DNA from: Bremia lactucae
Taxonomy: Eukaryota > Oomycota > Peronosporomycetes > Peronosporales > Peronosporaceae
Reading direction: 5' to 3'
DNA: 64,000 bases
NCBI RefSeq assembly: GCF_004359215.1
Contig: NC_090619.1
Span: 6,962,519 to 7,026,518, forward strand
Below are positions 20,823 through 31,625 of this stretch, one piece after another. A model generated the notes under the pieces. It had not been told where the DNA came from and ran no database searches. It was given only the letters and a program-made list of their open reading frames with translations. Position numbers and translations under genes: made by a program. The stretch's first letter is position 1; every line of letters begins with the position of its first letter.

Positions 20823-21575
20823 ATGTCTTCTTTGCGCAACGTTGTGAAGCGGCGGGAGCACAAAGAGCGAGGGCAGCTACGCGAGCGCCAGAAGCTCGGA
20901 CTACTAGAAAAGCATAAGGATTATGTGAAGCGCGCTCGGGACTACAATAGCAAGCAAAAGCGGCTGAAGACGTTGCAGCTCAAGGCGTCGCTGCGTAATC
21001 CGGACGAGTTCTATCATCGCATGCGTGAAGTTAGCACGGAGGCTGGTGTGCACGTGTCAACGCACAATCATAAAAATTCGGTGGAGACCAAGGCGCTTCG
21101 ATTGCTAAAGACGCAAGACTTGGCCTATATGCATATGAAGCACGCCGTGGACATGCGGAAGGCGGAGAGACTCAACTGCAGCCTTCACTTTGTAGATGCG
21201 CCAAAGATTAATAAGCATACGCTTTTTGTAAATGAGCGAGAGGAGGTTAATAGTTTTGACGTGGCTCGACACTTTGACACGGCCCCAGAGCTCGCAGATA
21301 GAGCATTTAATCGCATTCGCACCCGCGACCTCGAGACGACGGAACTGCGCGATTTGGTTTCCAATCCCAAGCAAAAGTATAAGATGCAGGTCGAGAAAGA
21401 TGCCGTGTATCGGGAGCTAAGGAATCGATTGGTACGTGCGACAAAGATTGGGCGGATTAGCGCCAAACTTGACTTGGAGCGAAAGGTGCAGAGTAAAGGC
21501 AGAAAAGTAAAAGTGAAAGGCGCCGAACATGGAATGCCTGCTGTATATCGTTGGAAGCAGCAACGGCAAAAGTAG
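20823..21575 (+). CDS. UTP11: U3 snoRNA-associated protein UTP11 homologue
   Basis: A complete intron-free gene of 250 codons, the usual length of UTP11 (about 250 residues in other eukaryotes). The protein is very basic. It begins MSSLRNVVKRREHKERGQLR, continues with LGLLEKHKDYVKRARDY and QKRLKTLQLKASLRNPDEF, and has TQDLAYMHMKHAVDMRKAER in the middle. The C-terminus is Lys/Arg-rich and ends YRWKQQRQK. UTP11 belongs to the small-subunit processome, which cleaves pre-18S rRNA in the nucleolus. The start is set by the conserved N-terminus. An LTR fragment ends 154 bp upstream. A broken duplicate lies at 4668-5310. Confidence 0.95.
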   Translation: MSSLRNVVKRREHKERGQLRERQKLGLLEKHKDYVKRARDYNSKQKRLKTLQLKASLRNPDEFYHRMREVSTEAGVHVSTHNHKNSVETKALRLLKTQDLAYMHMKHAVDMRKAERLNCSLHFVDAPKINKHTLFVNEREEVNSFDVARHFDTAPELADRAFNRIRTRDLETTELRDLVSNPKQKYKMQVEKDAVYRELRNRLVRATKIGRISAKLDLERKVQSKGRKVKVKGAEHGMPAVYRWKQQRQK

Positions 21576-22755
21576 ACACGATTTATGAAGACATTATTGC
21601 TATTGAATATGATTGATATCACACTTGTGCATAAAATAAGTATTTTTTGCGTCGTATTCACTGAGTATGGAAGTTGCATAAAGGTGTTGGTGACGGCACG
21701 CTTCATGGAACTTTGCCTTGAAGTTATACATTCAAGCGGATCAAAATACTGAAAAACTCGCTTGTAACCTTTCCCAAATTTTGTTTGGGTTACGAATTAA
21801 ACATCGCACCTAATAATCAAGTCACAGCGCTTGCAGACTCTCTTTAGCCGGCAAGAGCACACCAAATTGTCATAGCAATAATATCTATTTGTTTATTACT
21901 CCCACGCGTATCACGCTATTTTTAAAGGGTCATGACGGCTGATACAAACGCGTTAATGCCGAATTACCAGGCAGCAATGACTATTGTTTGAAGATACCAA
22001 TCGCACAGAGGAACAGTTATACGTCTGAACATGAAAATCCTGAGTCATTCCTCTCGCTTACGAGAGGTATCGATCTGGATTTCTTAACTGTGGCGATCAC
22101 ACAGTTTTACACTCCACGACAAGGTGACCTACTCGCCAATTTAGATCGAAACTTTAAATTGCTCCGAGTCTAAATGTGAAAGCAAACCATCAAAGTGCTT
22201 TCGCTGGAACTATCATACTACATGGGCGTACACAAAACAAATACACAAACTGGTCTATTGTTACGACAACGTTTTTAAGCAATTTAAAAATGGCTTGATG
22301 CAAAAGAATACTTAACATTTTCTGGAGAACTGACTGTTTCGCTCATGAGATACATTATGTTTTAAATGCATTTAATCATTAACATTGACTGGAAAATTCG
22401 GGTCGCTTATACTTTTGCCTTGACTATGTGTAAATCGACAACGGGCGGGGTAATATAAAAGCTGGAATCATCAAGAGATTTTTAAATAATTATAAGATAT
22501 GCTATTGCTAAAGAAAGATAAAGATAAAGATCGCTTGTTGTGAGTAATTCACAAAGCCATACAACGATACAACCTACAATTGTATCTACATTAGAAGTTA
22601 CCATACGTGCTATCCGGGCATCACTGCGGTGTAAAGTCCATCAATGTTATTTTCAATAAGAGGATTAGTATAAATTATTTCCTAAGTGAGAAAAAAGACC
22701 TTTAAAATCATTCTCATTCAATAATTCTATTCAACATTTACGATGTTACCGATTC
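21576..22755. other. UTP11 3' flank and unassigned AT-rich DNA
   Basis: The first about 250 bp resemble the flank of the UTP11 pseudogene. An open frame of 61 codons at 21988-22173 has ordinary composition but no recognised family. The remainder shows no gene, LTR or repeat that could be identified. Confidence 0.4.
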
Positions 22756-22950
22756 TGTAACGGGGTGTATCGTTACATGAAGTAAAATACTTCAAGGTTA
22801 TTAATTAATATATTATCTAAAAGGAAGATAGATTTGGCGAATGTTACTTTACATATTAGTATTTTAAAAGCTTATCCATTGGTAGACAGACCATTATTTC
22901 TTCTTTCCTCGCGGTCCAGTCAGCGCTGGACGCGCGCAAAGTAAAACGGG
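22756..22950 (+). repeat. family A LTR, 5' part
   Basis: Starts TGTAACGGGGTGTATCGTTACA like the A1 LTR, runs through the AT-rich block and ends near GGACGCGCGCAAAG. The rest is missing and a minus-strand integrase fragment follows. Confidence 0.75.
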
Positions 22951-22979
22951 CTAAAGTTGCCCTAATGTTACACAGTCCC

Positions 22980-25430
22980 CGTTAAGTACACCAAGTGTAC
23001 TTAGAAGGACCTCGATCCGGAACCAATTCACGGGGAACAAGGAGTCAAAATATTGTGTCAGAAAAGAACGAGCACAGCCTTTGGGTGTGATCGACTTCGG
23101 GAATGGAGCAAGATGAAATGTTTCGATTCATTGGTCTACAGATACGAAAATACTAGTATGCTTCTGAGCGTCTTCGGGATATCTGAAGGCAAATTTTATT
23201 AATGCGGACTGCGCACGCTCTGCCGGAAAAAGCATTTGTTGTAACGGGAGACAGGATAAGTCCTAGGTTTCACCCGTAATCAAAAATATTCAAGCCGTTT
23301 GTGCTGCGCACGAACTCATAGTGGCGAGGCCAGTAAAAGTTGCGAGGTAATGTGAGGTAAGTCTTCTTACGTCCACGACGCTCACTTAGTGGTGCATCAG
23401 GACACTCATACATGATGCATAATCGCAAAACTTTACAAGTGGGAATGACGGCACGAGGTTTGTCGCCAGCAATAGTTGTACAATATTAAAAATCATTGCG
23501 TGTATATGTTGTGTATCAATCTGATGAAGATCGAAACAATAACGACAACCCGTTTAAAAATTGTTGTGATGAATTTTTGACGTGATCGATTAAACGTTTT
23601 AAGAGCCTTATTTTTTTGATAGGTTCTTCTTACGCCGGATGTTGACGATTGAACACATATTGCGGCAACAGTAGATTTTCCTCACTGTTAATTTGTACAG
23701 CCGGCCGAAAATCAGGCCGGCGGAAAAGGGCACCAGCGACGACGTAAATACGTGCTGGTTTGTATTCCGCGGAGAAGTTATAATCTGCGGAGAAAGACAA
23801 CTATCTTACCATTCTTTTTGCGATAGGTGTGGAGTGATTACGGCCGTGTGTAAAGACGCATGGTCCGAAGAAACAACAAACGGTCTATCTCCTCAGAGAT
23901 AAGCCTAAAACGTAGCCAGTGCGTATTCCATGACAAGGAGTTCCTTGTCATGCACTGGATAAATATTATCTCAGCTGGTTGAAGCTGACGCGATTGATTG
24001 CAAACGACGCACTCTGCACCGCCTGAATCGTACTGCATTAACGCAAAGACGATTAAAAAAATTGCTGGGACCACAGACCACATGAAACGGTCTGTCCTGG
24101 TCTGCATTCACCAAGATTGGCAATTGTATTAAGCACCTCGAAGGAGCGCTGACAATTCAGTCGATGATCACTTTACATGTTTCTCGAGTAAAGAAACATA
24201 CATATATTGTAATGTCGGCATAGTTGCGCTACTACTTGTACAAGTGCGCCGCTAGGCCGAGAAATTTCTGAATTTCTTGACATCGAGGGGCACCGGCTAG
24301 GCGTTGGTCGCATTGGTCTTCTCAGGATCAAAGCGGACACTGTGTTATCCCACGATGCCTCCTTGAAGCGGCATTTCGCTTGCGCAAATATACACTTGAG
24401 TTTGGCGTACAACTAATTCTCACGGATAAGTGAAAGTAAACCTTTCGGACGTGACTTCGATGTACTTTAACGTCCGACTTTTCGTTCATGGCTCGGTGAA
24501 CGAAGCCGCTGAGTCATAACTAGTTAATCCTTTAGCGTTCCGCTTAGTCTACTCACTGCTGTGAACAAAATATCTATTTACGCATGAGGATCTGATAGAA
24601 TCCATCCATCAGATCCATTGACGAATATGTGATACTCTTTGAAATACCACTAATGATTACGTTATTTCTCGGTAGCGGTGTTTAAGCCGGTACCGTTGCA
24701 GCATTCGACTTAGTGAACGCATGACCAATCCTCCATCATCCTGTTGCTTTACGCACATAGAAAGACGAAGAGCTATGTGTGTGTGTGGGGGGGGGGTGGC
24801 TCCTTCACATTGCCTACTTCTAAGCGATCGGTAAAGGACTTGTCGATTGCTAGTACTTGTTCACGAGGCATTGGCCACTGTTTCGTGACACGGTATTTAA
24901 ACCTGGTATCAGGTCGATGTCGTGTCGACTGCCTTTATCGTTAGGCAACTCGCATGGTACCGAATCATGGAACTTATTCCTGAATTTGAAAAATCCTTAC
25001 ATAAACAATTTGCTTTCTGAGACTCCCCGGATTGGGACGTAAGACGTTCAATCCAGGCCTTTTTATCAAGGACACTTTAATCCATCGATGAACTGCTGAG
25101 AACCCGTTCGTTCTAGGGTTATGTTATTGCCGACCAAATATTGACCACGTACTTATCATCTGTACGCAGATCTGCTTGACTTTTCCACTAAGCAGATCAC
25201 GCAAGAACCGTTAAGGCTCAAGCGTTGGCTTGAGTTATCTCCGAAGCTAACTTTGGAGGCGCTATTAGATCAGGTGTTTATACTCCCATAGAGTCTTGGA
25301 ACATATTATCTCAAGTTCTATCAGACTTATTATGTAAATTATTCGAGATTAGTTCTCCCGAACCGCCTCTAGATGTAGATGCGCAACTACGGCGAGATCC
25401 TCTAAGACCCAACAGTCGATCTAGGTACTT
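22980..25430 (-). pseudogene. gypsy pol: RT, RNase H, integrase (element A4)
   Basis: Continuation of the A4 gag and protease on the same strand. RT is at about 25050-24180: the fingers (PCELPNDKGSRHDI-like) and thumb are recognisable but heavily shifted. RNase H at 24107-23850 has FALMQYDSGGAECVVCNQSR and DHASLHTAV. The integrase zinc segment at 23470-23290 has RLCIMYECPDAPLSERRGRK and FYWPRHYEFVR; a core remnant at 23200-22980 ends in EPVPDRGPS. Frameshifts and stops are dense and YxDD is not found. Together with 25440-27060 it is the longest gag-to-integrase run on one strand. Confidence 0.8.
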
Positions 25431-25439
25431 TGCACTGTA

Positions 25440-26120
25440 TCTTATAGACAGGCGTTTAAAATATTATTGATCTTGCTTCCTATGCAAACATCCATGTTTC
25501 GGAACAACCGATTTATTCGAGTGGTCGAACTTCGACGCTGCCTGGGCGCACAGCCGTCGGTACTAAGGCCAACTCGCAATAGTGGAACTTTTGACGCTGC
25601 CTGCTTGTGCACAGCCGTCGTAATCAAACTCCACAGTGTGATGGGTCGTTGCACTGAGGTCTTCAGCAGACGTGCTAACGACCGTACTACAAGTAAATCC
25701 ATCGCATTCACTCGTAAGACATCCACATGCTTGTGGACGCTCTATCACATTAGTCATGTAGTAATTTGATGAATGAGAGACAGACATCGTCACGGCTTGA
25801 TGCTGCGAACTTATGCATGGATCGTACTTTCTGAGCCCTGGTAATATAGCGATGGCTTAAATTATCATCCAAATCCAGTATGATGAAATCATCATCGTAC
25901 TGAGTACCCTTTAACGTGTAGCGAATACCAACTACCCTTTTCTTAACTGTTTTAGTTGCATCTGTTGCTAGGCGCACTGTCATCCTCGTCAGAGGTCTAT
26001 CGCGCTCAATAAATTTGAGTCTGCGCTTTTCTAGGACTGGCGTCAGCTCAAATTGTTCGAAGCCTCGCAATCATCTAGCGACTTTAGTGGCAACTTATTT
26101 GCCATTTTGGTTTGCAAGGT
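25440..26120 (-). pseudogene. gypsy protease region and spacer (A4)
   Basis: From 26120 down: active-site region decayed (DDCEASNN), then ERRLKFIERDRPLTRMTVRL, YDDDFIILDLDD (about 25900) and the downstream spacer with CGCLTSECDGFTCSTVV. The Gly of the DCGAS motif is lost. Follows the A4 gag without an intervening LTR. Confidence 0.7.
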
Positions 26121-26149
26121 GAAGAGGTTAACCTTATCACCAGGGGCAG

Positions 26150-27060
26150 TTACACACAATGTTTGTGTGTGAAGGGGAACTTTCGCTTAAAAGGCCTGCA
26201 AAATTTTGACGATACTGGATCAGTAGGGCGCTCCGCACCTACTGTTGTACGTATTTTACAATTTAACTTGCCATTGCGATTTTGCAACAGCGTCGAATCC
26301 GCGTCCTCCGCTATTCTTAGCGGGAGGTCGACCATTTTGTTCAGTGTTTCTAGACATTTGGCGTGGGCACTATGTTCATAGGCGACTGCATCATTGCAAT
26401 AATTTGTATCTCGTAAAGCGAGGCTTTTCGCTCTTTATATATACGAGGTCCATGAATTTAGGCAACCGACCTTCTGTCGTCTCGGTGGACGATAAGCACC
26501 AGAGTGGACGAAAGCCAGCTTTAAGATGAAGCACTTCTGTTCCGCTACAGAGATCGCTTGATCTAGCGTATCTAAATCGAGCCAGAACAGGTGGGTCTTG
26601 ATAGAATCATCTGCAAGACCCAAGATGAACACAGTAACCTGTGTTTGTTTATCAATGAGTTTTGTCACGATGCAACTCACAAGGTATAGTGTGTGCTGGC
26701 AAAAGTGCAAACATTTACGCTTGCCCTGTTTTAAACCCAAGAGCTCTGCTCAAGCCCTCAATTTGGCACGTGGCGGCACAATTGTTTGCCTGATCCCCTC
26801 ATACGACCTATACACATATGTGTCGTGAAGCTTGAGCCCTTAAGTCCAAGATTTGGCACATCCAGTCAAGTAGGACATACCTAACTTCAATTTCGTTGCG
26901 TCGTCATCGAGGCGCTGAGCTTCAATGGCATCGTCTATTTCGCCGAACAATCTAAGCAAGGAGTCGCCTTCGACTGACTCAAAATTAGAAATTTCAATCG
27001 TAAAGGTGTCGGGCCGAGGCAAATACGTCGGATCGCTAGCAGCATGTAAATGCTGCTTTA
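26150..27060 (-). pseudogene. Ty3/gypsy Gag (A4), sense strand
   Basis: Canonical retrotransposon Gag in pol sense. It starts MPRPDTFTIEISNFESVEGD at 27022, with LLRLFGEIDDAIEAQRL and KLGMSYLTGCAKSWT. The capsid C-terminal half has LKQGKRKCLHFCQHTLYLVS, VFILGLADDSIKTHLF and LDTLDQAISVAEQ (26740-26450), then AYRPPRRQ. No clear zinc knuckle remains, though a Cys/His-poor stretch leads into protease. Frameshifts at about 26830 and 26400. This Gag is on the pol strand, which shows that the antisense asORF is an extra gene and not a misplaced gag. Confidence 0.82.
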
Positions 27061-27189
27061 ACAGTTCTAACTGAAAAGCACCCCGTTTTCTAAAACCCTC
27101 TGTGGGTTGACAGCTTTGCTGAAGAAGCGAGATTTACTTTTCTCGGGCCACTTTAAGGTCAAGTGCTAAGTTAAGATAAGCCAACGGGA

Positions 27190-27960
27190 GAAGGACCGCA
27201 ATACGCTGCAGTTTGCTCCTAAAAAGAAGCTTTGGTTGCCCTCTAAGGGTAATCTAACTCGTTGGTTTGGAATGACTTCGCAAGACTGGATGAGTCGAAT
27301 AACGGATTCTTGATCAATGCCTTTTCCGGAATCGGTGGTACACTTGCAAACGGGCAAAGGATGTCAAAATGTTCCAAGCTTGGATAGCCTTTTTATAGAA
27401 TGTACAGAGCATAAACCGTAAGGTCTGGCTTGACAAGCTTGATGCTTTCCGTGAACGGATCGAAAACGGACCGAAGTCAATGCACGCTATAAGCTGCACC
27501 GTTTGTCTAGAGAGGCAGGGATACCTTGCCTCTTGTGGGGGGAGGACTCTTGTCCATGCTGTTTACGGTGCCTGTCATGCCCCTAAGGAAATGTATTCCT
27601 TAAACGATTCTCATTGGAGGGCGCCCATCTCTTGTGAGATGCGCGTAGGAATTGAAAAAGTCCTATTCTTTTACGGGCGTAGAAGAACCGCTCGTTTTCT
27701 GATGGACCCTCTGTCGAGTAGGATGGGTCTCGTCGTACTGTCGAACGAGATCCCGAATATCCATCATCAGTTGGGAACGAAGTTTCCAACTATCATGCGA
27801 AGGTGGATAAAATCTCCAACGAACGATCGAACCCCCTTTACCTCACGGTGGTTCGAGATCGAATTTGTCAATGGATGTGAAGTGGGAGGAAAGTCGGGTT
27901 CGCCTTGTTTGACAAACCCGGATCAGCATCGTGATTTGGATCACACCCTTCACTACTTGA
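27190..27960 (+). pseudogene. family B asORF, N-terminal and central part (B2)
   Basis: Plus-strand KKLWLPSKGNLTRWFGM near 27225-27275, IGGTLANGQRM, WLDKLDAFRERIENG, then YKLHRLSREAGIPCLLWGED with a following CPCC cluster (in the frame used by A1). A segment antisense to the chromodomain has RMGLVVLSNEIPNIHHQLG and TIMRRWIKSPTNDRTP. The chromodomain itself is on the minus strand at 27860-27680 (YPPSHDSW, DLVRQYDETHP). Frameshifts break the first half; the second half is open from 27480 and reads in frame into an inserted copia Gag at about 27960. Confidence 0.55.
27680..27860 (-). pseudogene. chromodomain remnant (B2)
   Basis: Minus-strand HREVKG, IVRWRFYPPSHDSWKLRSQL and IRDLVRQYDETHP. The GY of the WRGY motif is changed to FY. 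It lies opposite the asORF in the same way as in A2. Confidence 0.7.
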
Positions 27961-28710
27961 TGTACGACATTGGTCATGAGCGATTTCGACTGTGTGAAGC
28001 GATCACCGGCGAAGCTCCCGTTTCAAAGTCGATGGAGCAGCAGGCGCACGCAGTAATTGCTCTAAACCTCAGCGATTTGCAGCTCATGCACGCTGTGACT
28101 ACAACAAGTGCACAGGAGGCGTGGGTGACATTTAGGAGTTTAATCGCACCAATGATATGGCGAACCGACTATGGCTTAAGAAGAATCTCGCGACTTTTTC
28201 ATTTGCGTCGCCAAATATCAGCGAGCACATTGTGACGTTAGAGAAACTGGTTATGGAGATAAAGAGCTCAAATTGCGGGCCAACGAGAAGGCATTTGCGT
28301 GACGATGCTGCGAAGTTTTTTGCGCTACAAAAGCCTCATTCAAGCGTTCGAATGTCGTTCCCGTTGTTCAGTTTTTTGGATCCTGTGAGCAAGTTGATTG
28401 CTGAAGAAGTGCTTTAGAAGGAATCAACACGCATCAAGGAAGCTACGTCGCTACTTACAGGCAGCAATAATAAAAGCAGCTGTGCAAAAAGCAGCACGGA
28501 CGTAAGAGCAAGGCACCGTTTGGGACGTGCTTTCGTTGTGGCAAAATGGGCCACTACGCGAAGACTGCCGATCAAAGGGACGAGACAAGTCGAGTGAACG
28601 AGCGATCAAATGTTGCTTTTCTCGCAGCGGAGGCGGTTTTCAAGCGGTGCCTGGGTTATCGACAGCGGGTCTTCCAACCACATGTGTAATATGTTTTAGA
28701 GTGACTCTTA
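27960..28710 (+). pseudogene. Ty1/copia Gag, zinc knuckle and protease fragment
   Basis: AITGEAPVSKSMEQQAHAVI, then LNLSDLQLMHAVTTTSAQEA and a WVTFRSL segment are typical of the copia Gag (UBN2-like) fold, followed after a frameshift by KLVMEIKSS. A zinc knuckle CFRCGKMGHYAK then a shifted DCRSKG lies at 28530-28580, and VIDSGSSNHMC at 28655-28690 is the copia-type aspartic protease active site. It is embedded between family B gypsy pieces; the upstream part is in frame with the B2 asORF, so the open frame 27480-28235 is a chimera. Confidence 0.8.
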
Positions 28711-28739
28711 TTCAAGGACGGGAGGATCTCAGACGAGCA

Positions 28740-29310
28740 AAAGAATTTCTAGCTCTTGCTTGACACGTGTTGGCCCTAAGGTCAATCCGAAAGATACCAA
28801 GGCTGATTTTAATCAACATTGAAAAGGACAAACTCAGTAAGGACAATAAAGCAATTGCTGACTTTTATTACAATGCTGAAAGACTCAGCATCGAAAACAA
28901 TGATACTAGTGAGAAAAAAAATGCTCTCACCAATAATAGATTGATACCTCCGCAGTGCAAACCGGTCGCACTAAAAACAAAATAAAACCGAGTCAGCAGG
29001 TGGTTTTTTGCTGGCTAGAGAAGCAGTGATCCATTTTGTATAGGATTCTATCGCTGATGCGGTGGACCGACAGAAATGGAACTCAGACAAAAATGGAAGA
29101 GCAAACATTCTTTCATTACGACCTAGTCCTGTTGTCTACGTAAACCTACCAAAACCGTAGTGACAAATGTGGGCAGTAATAAATTTCTGCCAAAGTGTAT
29201 CGGCCCGTTCCGTGTACTTCATCGCCAAGGCAATGCATACACGATCGAGCTGCCTCGTAGGATGCGTGTGCATCCTACGTTTTATGTTGGGCATCTCCGC
29301 TCTTAGCACA
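28740..29310 (+). pseudogene. gypsy integrase C-terminal half (B3)
   Basis: Begins after the copia fragment with SSSCLTRVGPKVNPKDTKAD-like sequence, matching 13760-13650 minus. Continues AIADFYYNAERLS, then GPFRVLHRQGNAYTIELPRR and RVHPTFYVGHLRS (about 29195-29310). Stops and frameshifts are present. The family is B. Confidence 0.75.
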
Positions 29311-29344
29311 ACCACGAGACTTCTTCCGATTCCGGATCACCCGG

Positions 29345-29560
29345 AATGGTCAAAGGCGTCTACCAAAGCCTGATGGTCCCGAGCTAAATAATGATTGTCT
29401 CGGGGTTCTCATTAACCACACGACCCACTTTTTCCTCCAAGAAGAGATCTTCTGACGGGTTTTCACCAGCTGATTTGTCCTTTCGTTCGCCGGTTGATCA
29501 GTCGCAACTTGCGCACAATCTCTCAAGTGGCCACGAGAAACATTATCAACCATCATCGCT
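29345..29560 (-). pseudogene. family B asORF coiled coil (B3)
   Basis: Minus-strand VSRGHLRDCAQVATDQPANE then RTNQLVKTRQKIS, matching the B1 antisense coil (VSRDQLINYAQVATDQLTNE). It begins about 35 bp after the plus-strand integrase end and is in the opposite orientation, as in the other copies. Confidence 0.6.
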
Positions 29561-29756
29561 AACTCGCGGCGATGGTGAATGAACTCGTGATAGCCGAATT
29601 TTGATCGATATTATAAGGGAACAACGTTGCACTAATGGATGGTCCACCTATGGTAGATCTTTTTTAGTCCGGCTGCGTTCCATTCGAATTCACTCAAGTG
29701 AGAGCCTCTCACGCGAGGTGAACAAGCTCATTTCTTCTTCGTCCAGCATGTTCATT

Positions 29757-30150
29757 GTAACGGTGCACCATTTGCTAGTATGCTAGTCAACCTACACTGA
29801 TTACAGAGAAGGTAAGGGTGGCTCGGTTACTTCATGTACACAACGTGCAGAGGAAGATTACAGGTAGCCAAGTGCTCTTAGCTACCAAATGTTAATTCTA
29901 AGGCTTTAGAATAGGAGAAAGTAAAGCTGTATTAATGTATTAAGTTCCTACGAACCATCTTCTATCTACTACTGATTTTATTATATAAATAACAAACTAC
30001 AGTGTGGCGCCTCTTGCTCACCGCACAATCGTGTCTTATAACGATTGGCGGGGTTAATTTTACCTAAATCAACAAATCAATAGAATTTATGTCTTATTGC
30101 GTCAATATTTGTCGCATTATTGATTTTTGTTCAGAAATTAATTCGTTCGA
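29757..30150 (-). repeat. family B LTR, partial, minus orientation
   Basis: Begins TGTAACGGTGCACCATTTGC and follows the LTR-B reverse sequence (CTAAGGCTTTAGAATAGG, CACCGCACAATCGTGTC). The distal about 120 bp are missing or decayed. Confidence 0.75.
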
Positions 30151-30153
30151 GCA

Positions 30154-30687
30154 TGGCTACCAACAAGTCTGTGCGCGTAGTCCGTAGGACCGCAAAGCTG
30201 GCAGCTGCACTGATCCGTGCAGCTGCTGGTAATGCAAATGTTTAGTAGACGCTAATGCGTCTACTGTGGGGAATAAGTCACCTCCTACTCCCAAAAAGGG
30301 TGACTAGAATATGCCATCTGCTACTGACAATGCAGGCGACGGTGACAAATTACCTGCTACGCAAATTGTAGGTGAAAGGTCCAAGTCACCGTCATCGCCC
30401 GACTCAGTGGCTACTGTGAAGGCCGCCGGATAACCCGGTGCCGAGTCCGTTAAATCTTCGGGTTACAAAGTGACAACCAAAGAGGTGATTACGAGTTTGT
30501 TCGACTCATCCAGGCGTTTGATGATGCTAATTTTACTAAATCGGACTTCTTTGTTGAGGAGTCATCTGATGATGACTCCATGAGCGACGACCATTCTGGT
30601 GATGTCAGTATGCATCACCAGGAACGAAGTAATTGTGAAGGGGAGAATGTGTCTGGTGGTGCTAATTGCGTCAGGAGGAAAGATTGA
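30154..30687 (+). pseudogene. candidate asORF N-terminal region beside LTR-B
   Basis: Starts ATGGCTACCAACAAGTCTG: MATNKSVRVVRRTAKLAAAL, then a low-complexity part (PKKGD, SATDNAGDGDK, KSPSSPDSVATVKAAG) and an acidic tail SDFFVEESSDDDSMSDDHSG ending at 30687. Three stops interrupt it. Part of it (TAATGCGTCTACTGTGGG) recurs at 43388, also directly beside a minus-oriented LTR-B. Position, orientation and composition are like the heads of the A and C asORFs; sequence similarity to them is weak. Confidence 0.4.
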
Positions 30688-30870
30688 TTTTAAGGGTCCT
30701 CGGAGCGCCTTGTTCTCTTTGACATGAGGTACATCCTCATCTTGAAACTCCACAAGGCGTAGTTGCTTCTTGAGGGCATCTCTGTCCAAATCGGGCAGCA
30801 TGGCCAAGATGGCATCATTCCCTACGTTCGAAGGGTTGGACCTTAACGCTTGAATCGTTGTTTGGGCTCA
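30610..30870 (-). pseudogene. unassigned protein fragment
   Basis: Minus-strand ALRSNPSNVGNDAILAMLPD continuing with LDRDALKKQLRLVEFQDED and VKENKALRGPLKS. The composition is that of a soluble protein rather than random translation, about 75 residues, without a start or recognised domain. It abuts the candidate asORF on the other strand. Possibly a host or element exon fragment. Confidence 0.3.
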
Positions 30871-31074
30871 TGACCTGTAGAATGTATATTCTTGTAGAGT
30901 TGTTACTTGCGGCCGAGAATGTAAAACAAAAGTGAGTTTATTAATTGAGTGTGTTATTTGCGAGTGAATTGATTCACGTCTACTCATTCATACGAAACGT
31001 TGCTAGCCATTCGTCCTATCGTCCATTGATTTGGTTTGTAATCACATTACTTTCCTTATGTTGTAAGTTACAGC

Positions 31075-31226
31075 ACAAAAATGGGGAACGTCACTATCTG
31101 GCAGGATAGCGCTGATGACCCAAGAAATGAGCTGTCTACAGGCTTAAGCTTCCGGATATTGGCAGAGCTCGAACCCGCTACCTCTCGGTTCGTGCTGTCA
31201 CATCTTACCGATTGAGCTACAATGTG
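31075..31226 (-). repeat. tRNA-like SINE head
   Basis: On the minus strand GTAGCTCAATCGGTAAG (31219-31203) resembles a pol III A box and GCGGGTTCGAGCTC (31177-31164) a B box, about 25 nt apart. A good tRNA cloverleaf cannot be drawn: the D stem and anticodon stem do not pair. A short non-tRNA body follows, ending near CCCCATTTTTGTGCTG. This fits a tRNA-derived SINE better than a working tRNA. Confidence 0.5.
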
Positions 31227-31349
31227 ATTAGAATCTAGGCTAACTTTTTTATCATCAATTGAATACAAACACTCAGTCAAACTATGTAAAGAAATTATCA
31301 TTTTCTACATGTGCACATATGTAATTTCAAAGTTGCAACATCACTTTAA

Positions 31350-31625
31350 CATCGATTGCATCTTCTGCGCTCATCAGCGCGAAGATAGTTCGCGATGATT
31401 CGATAAAGATACCTTCGATCTGCACATGGCCGGCTCCATGCGGCCAGAAGAAGCTTTGTCAGTGGCTTGGCCCAGAAAAGTACTTGCATAACCACGCGAA
31501 AGACCTTGCCACCCTTTATCGCACCGTGAATTACCACCCATCCGACCGATGTGACAGTGGAAGTCCACGTATTTAGTTAAAGAATGAGTTCGGGTCACCA
31601 ATACTTCCCTGACGCGCAAACCGCC
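31350..31625 (-). pseudogene. possible Ty1/copia RNase H C-terminus
   Basis: Minus-strand SLTKYVDFHCHIGRM resembles the copia motif TKHIDVxxHFVR, and after a frame change GKVFRVVMQVLFWAKPLTKL resembles the xxADxxTKPL end of copia pol. The pieces are short and shifted, so the call is tentative. Confidence 0.4.

Noticed and set aside
31163..31226. Functional tRNA gene (minus)
   Set aside because: A and B boxes are present but the D, anticodon and acceptor stems do not pair, so a SINE is more likely.
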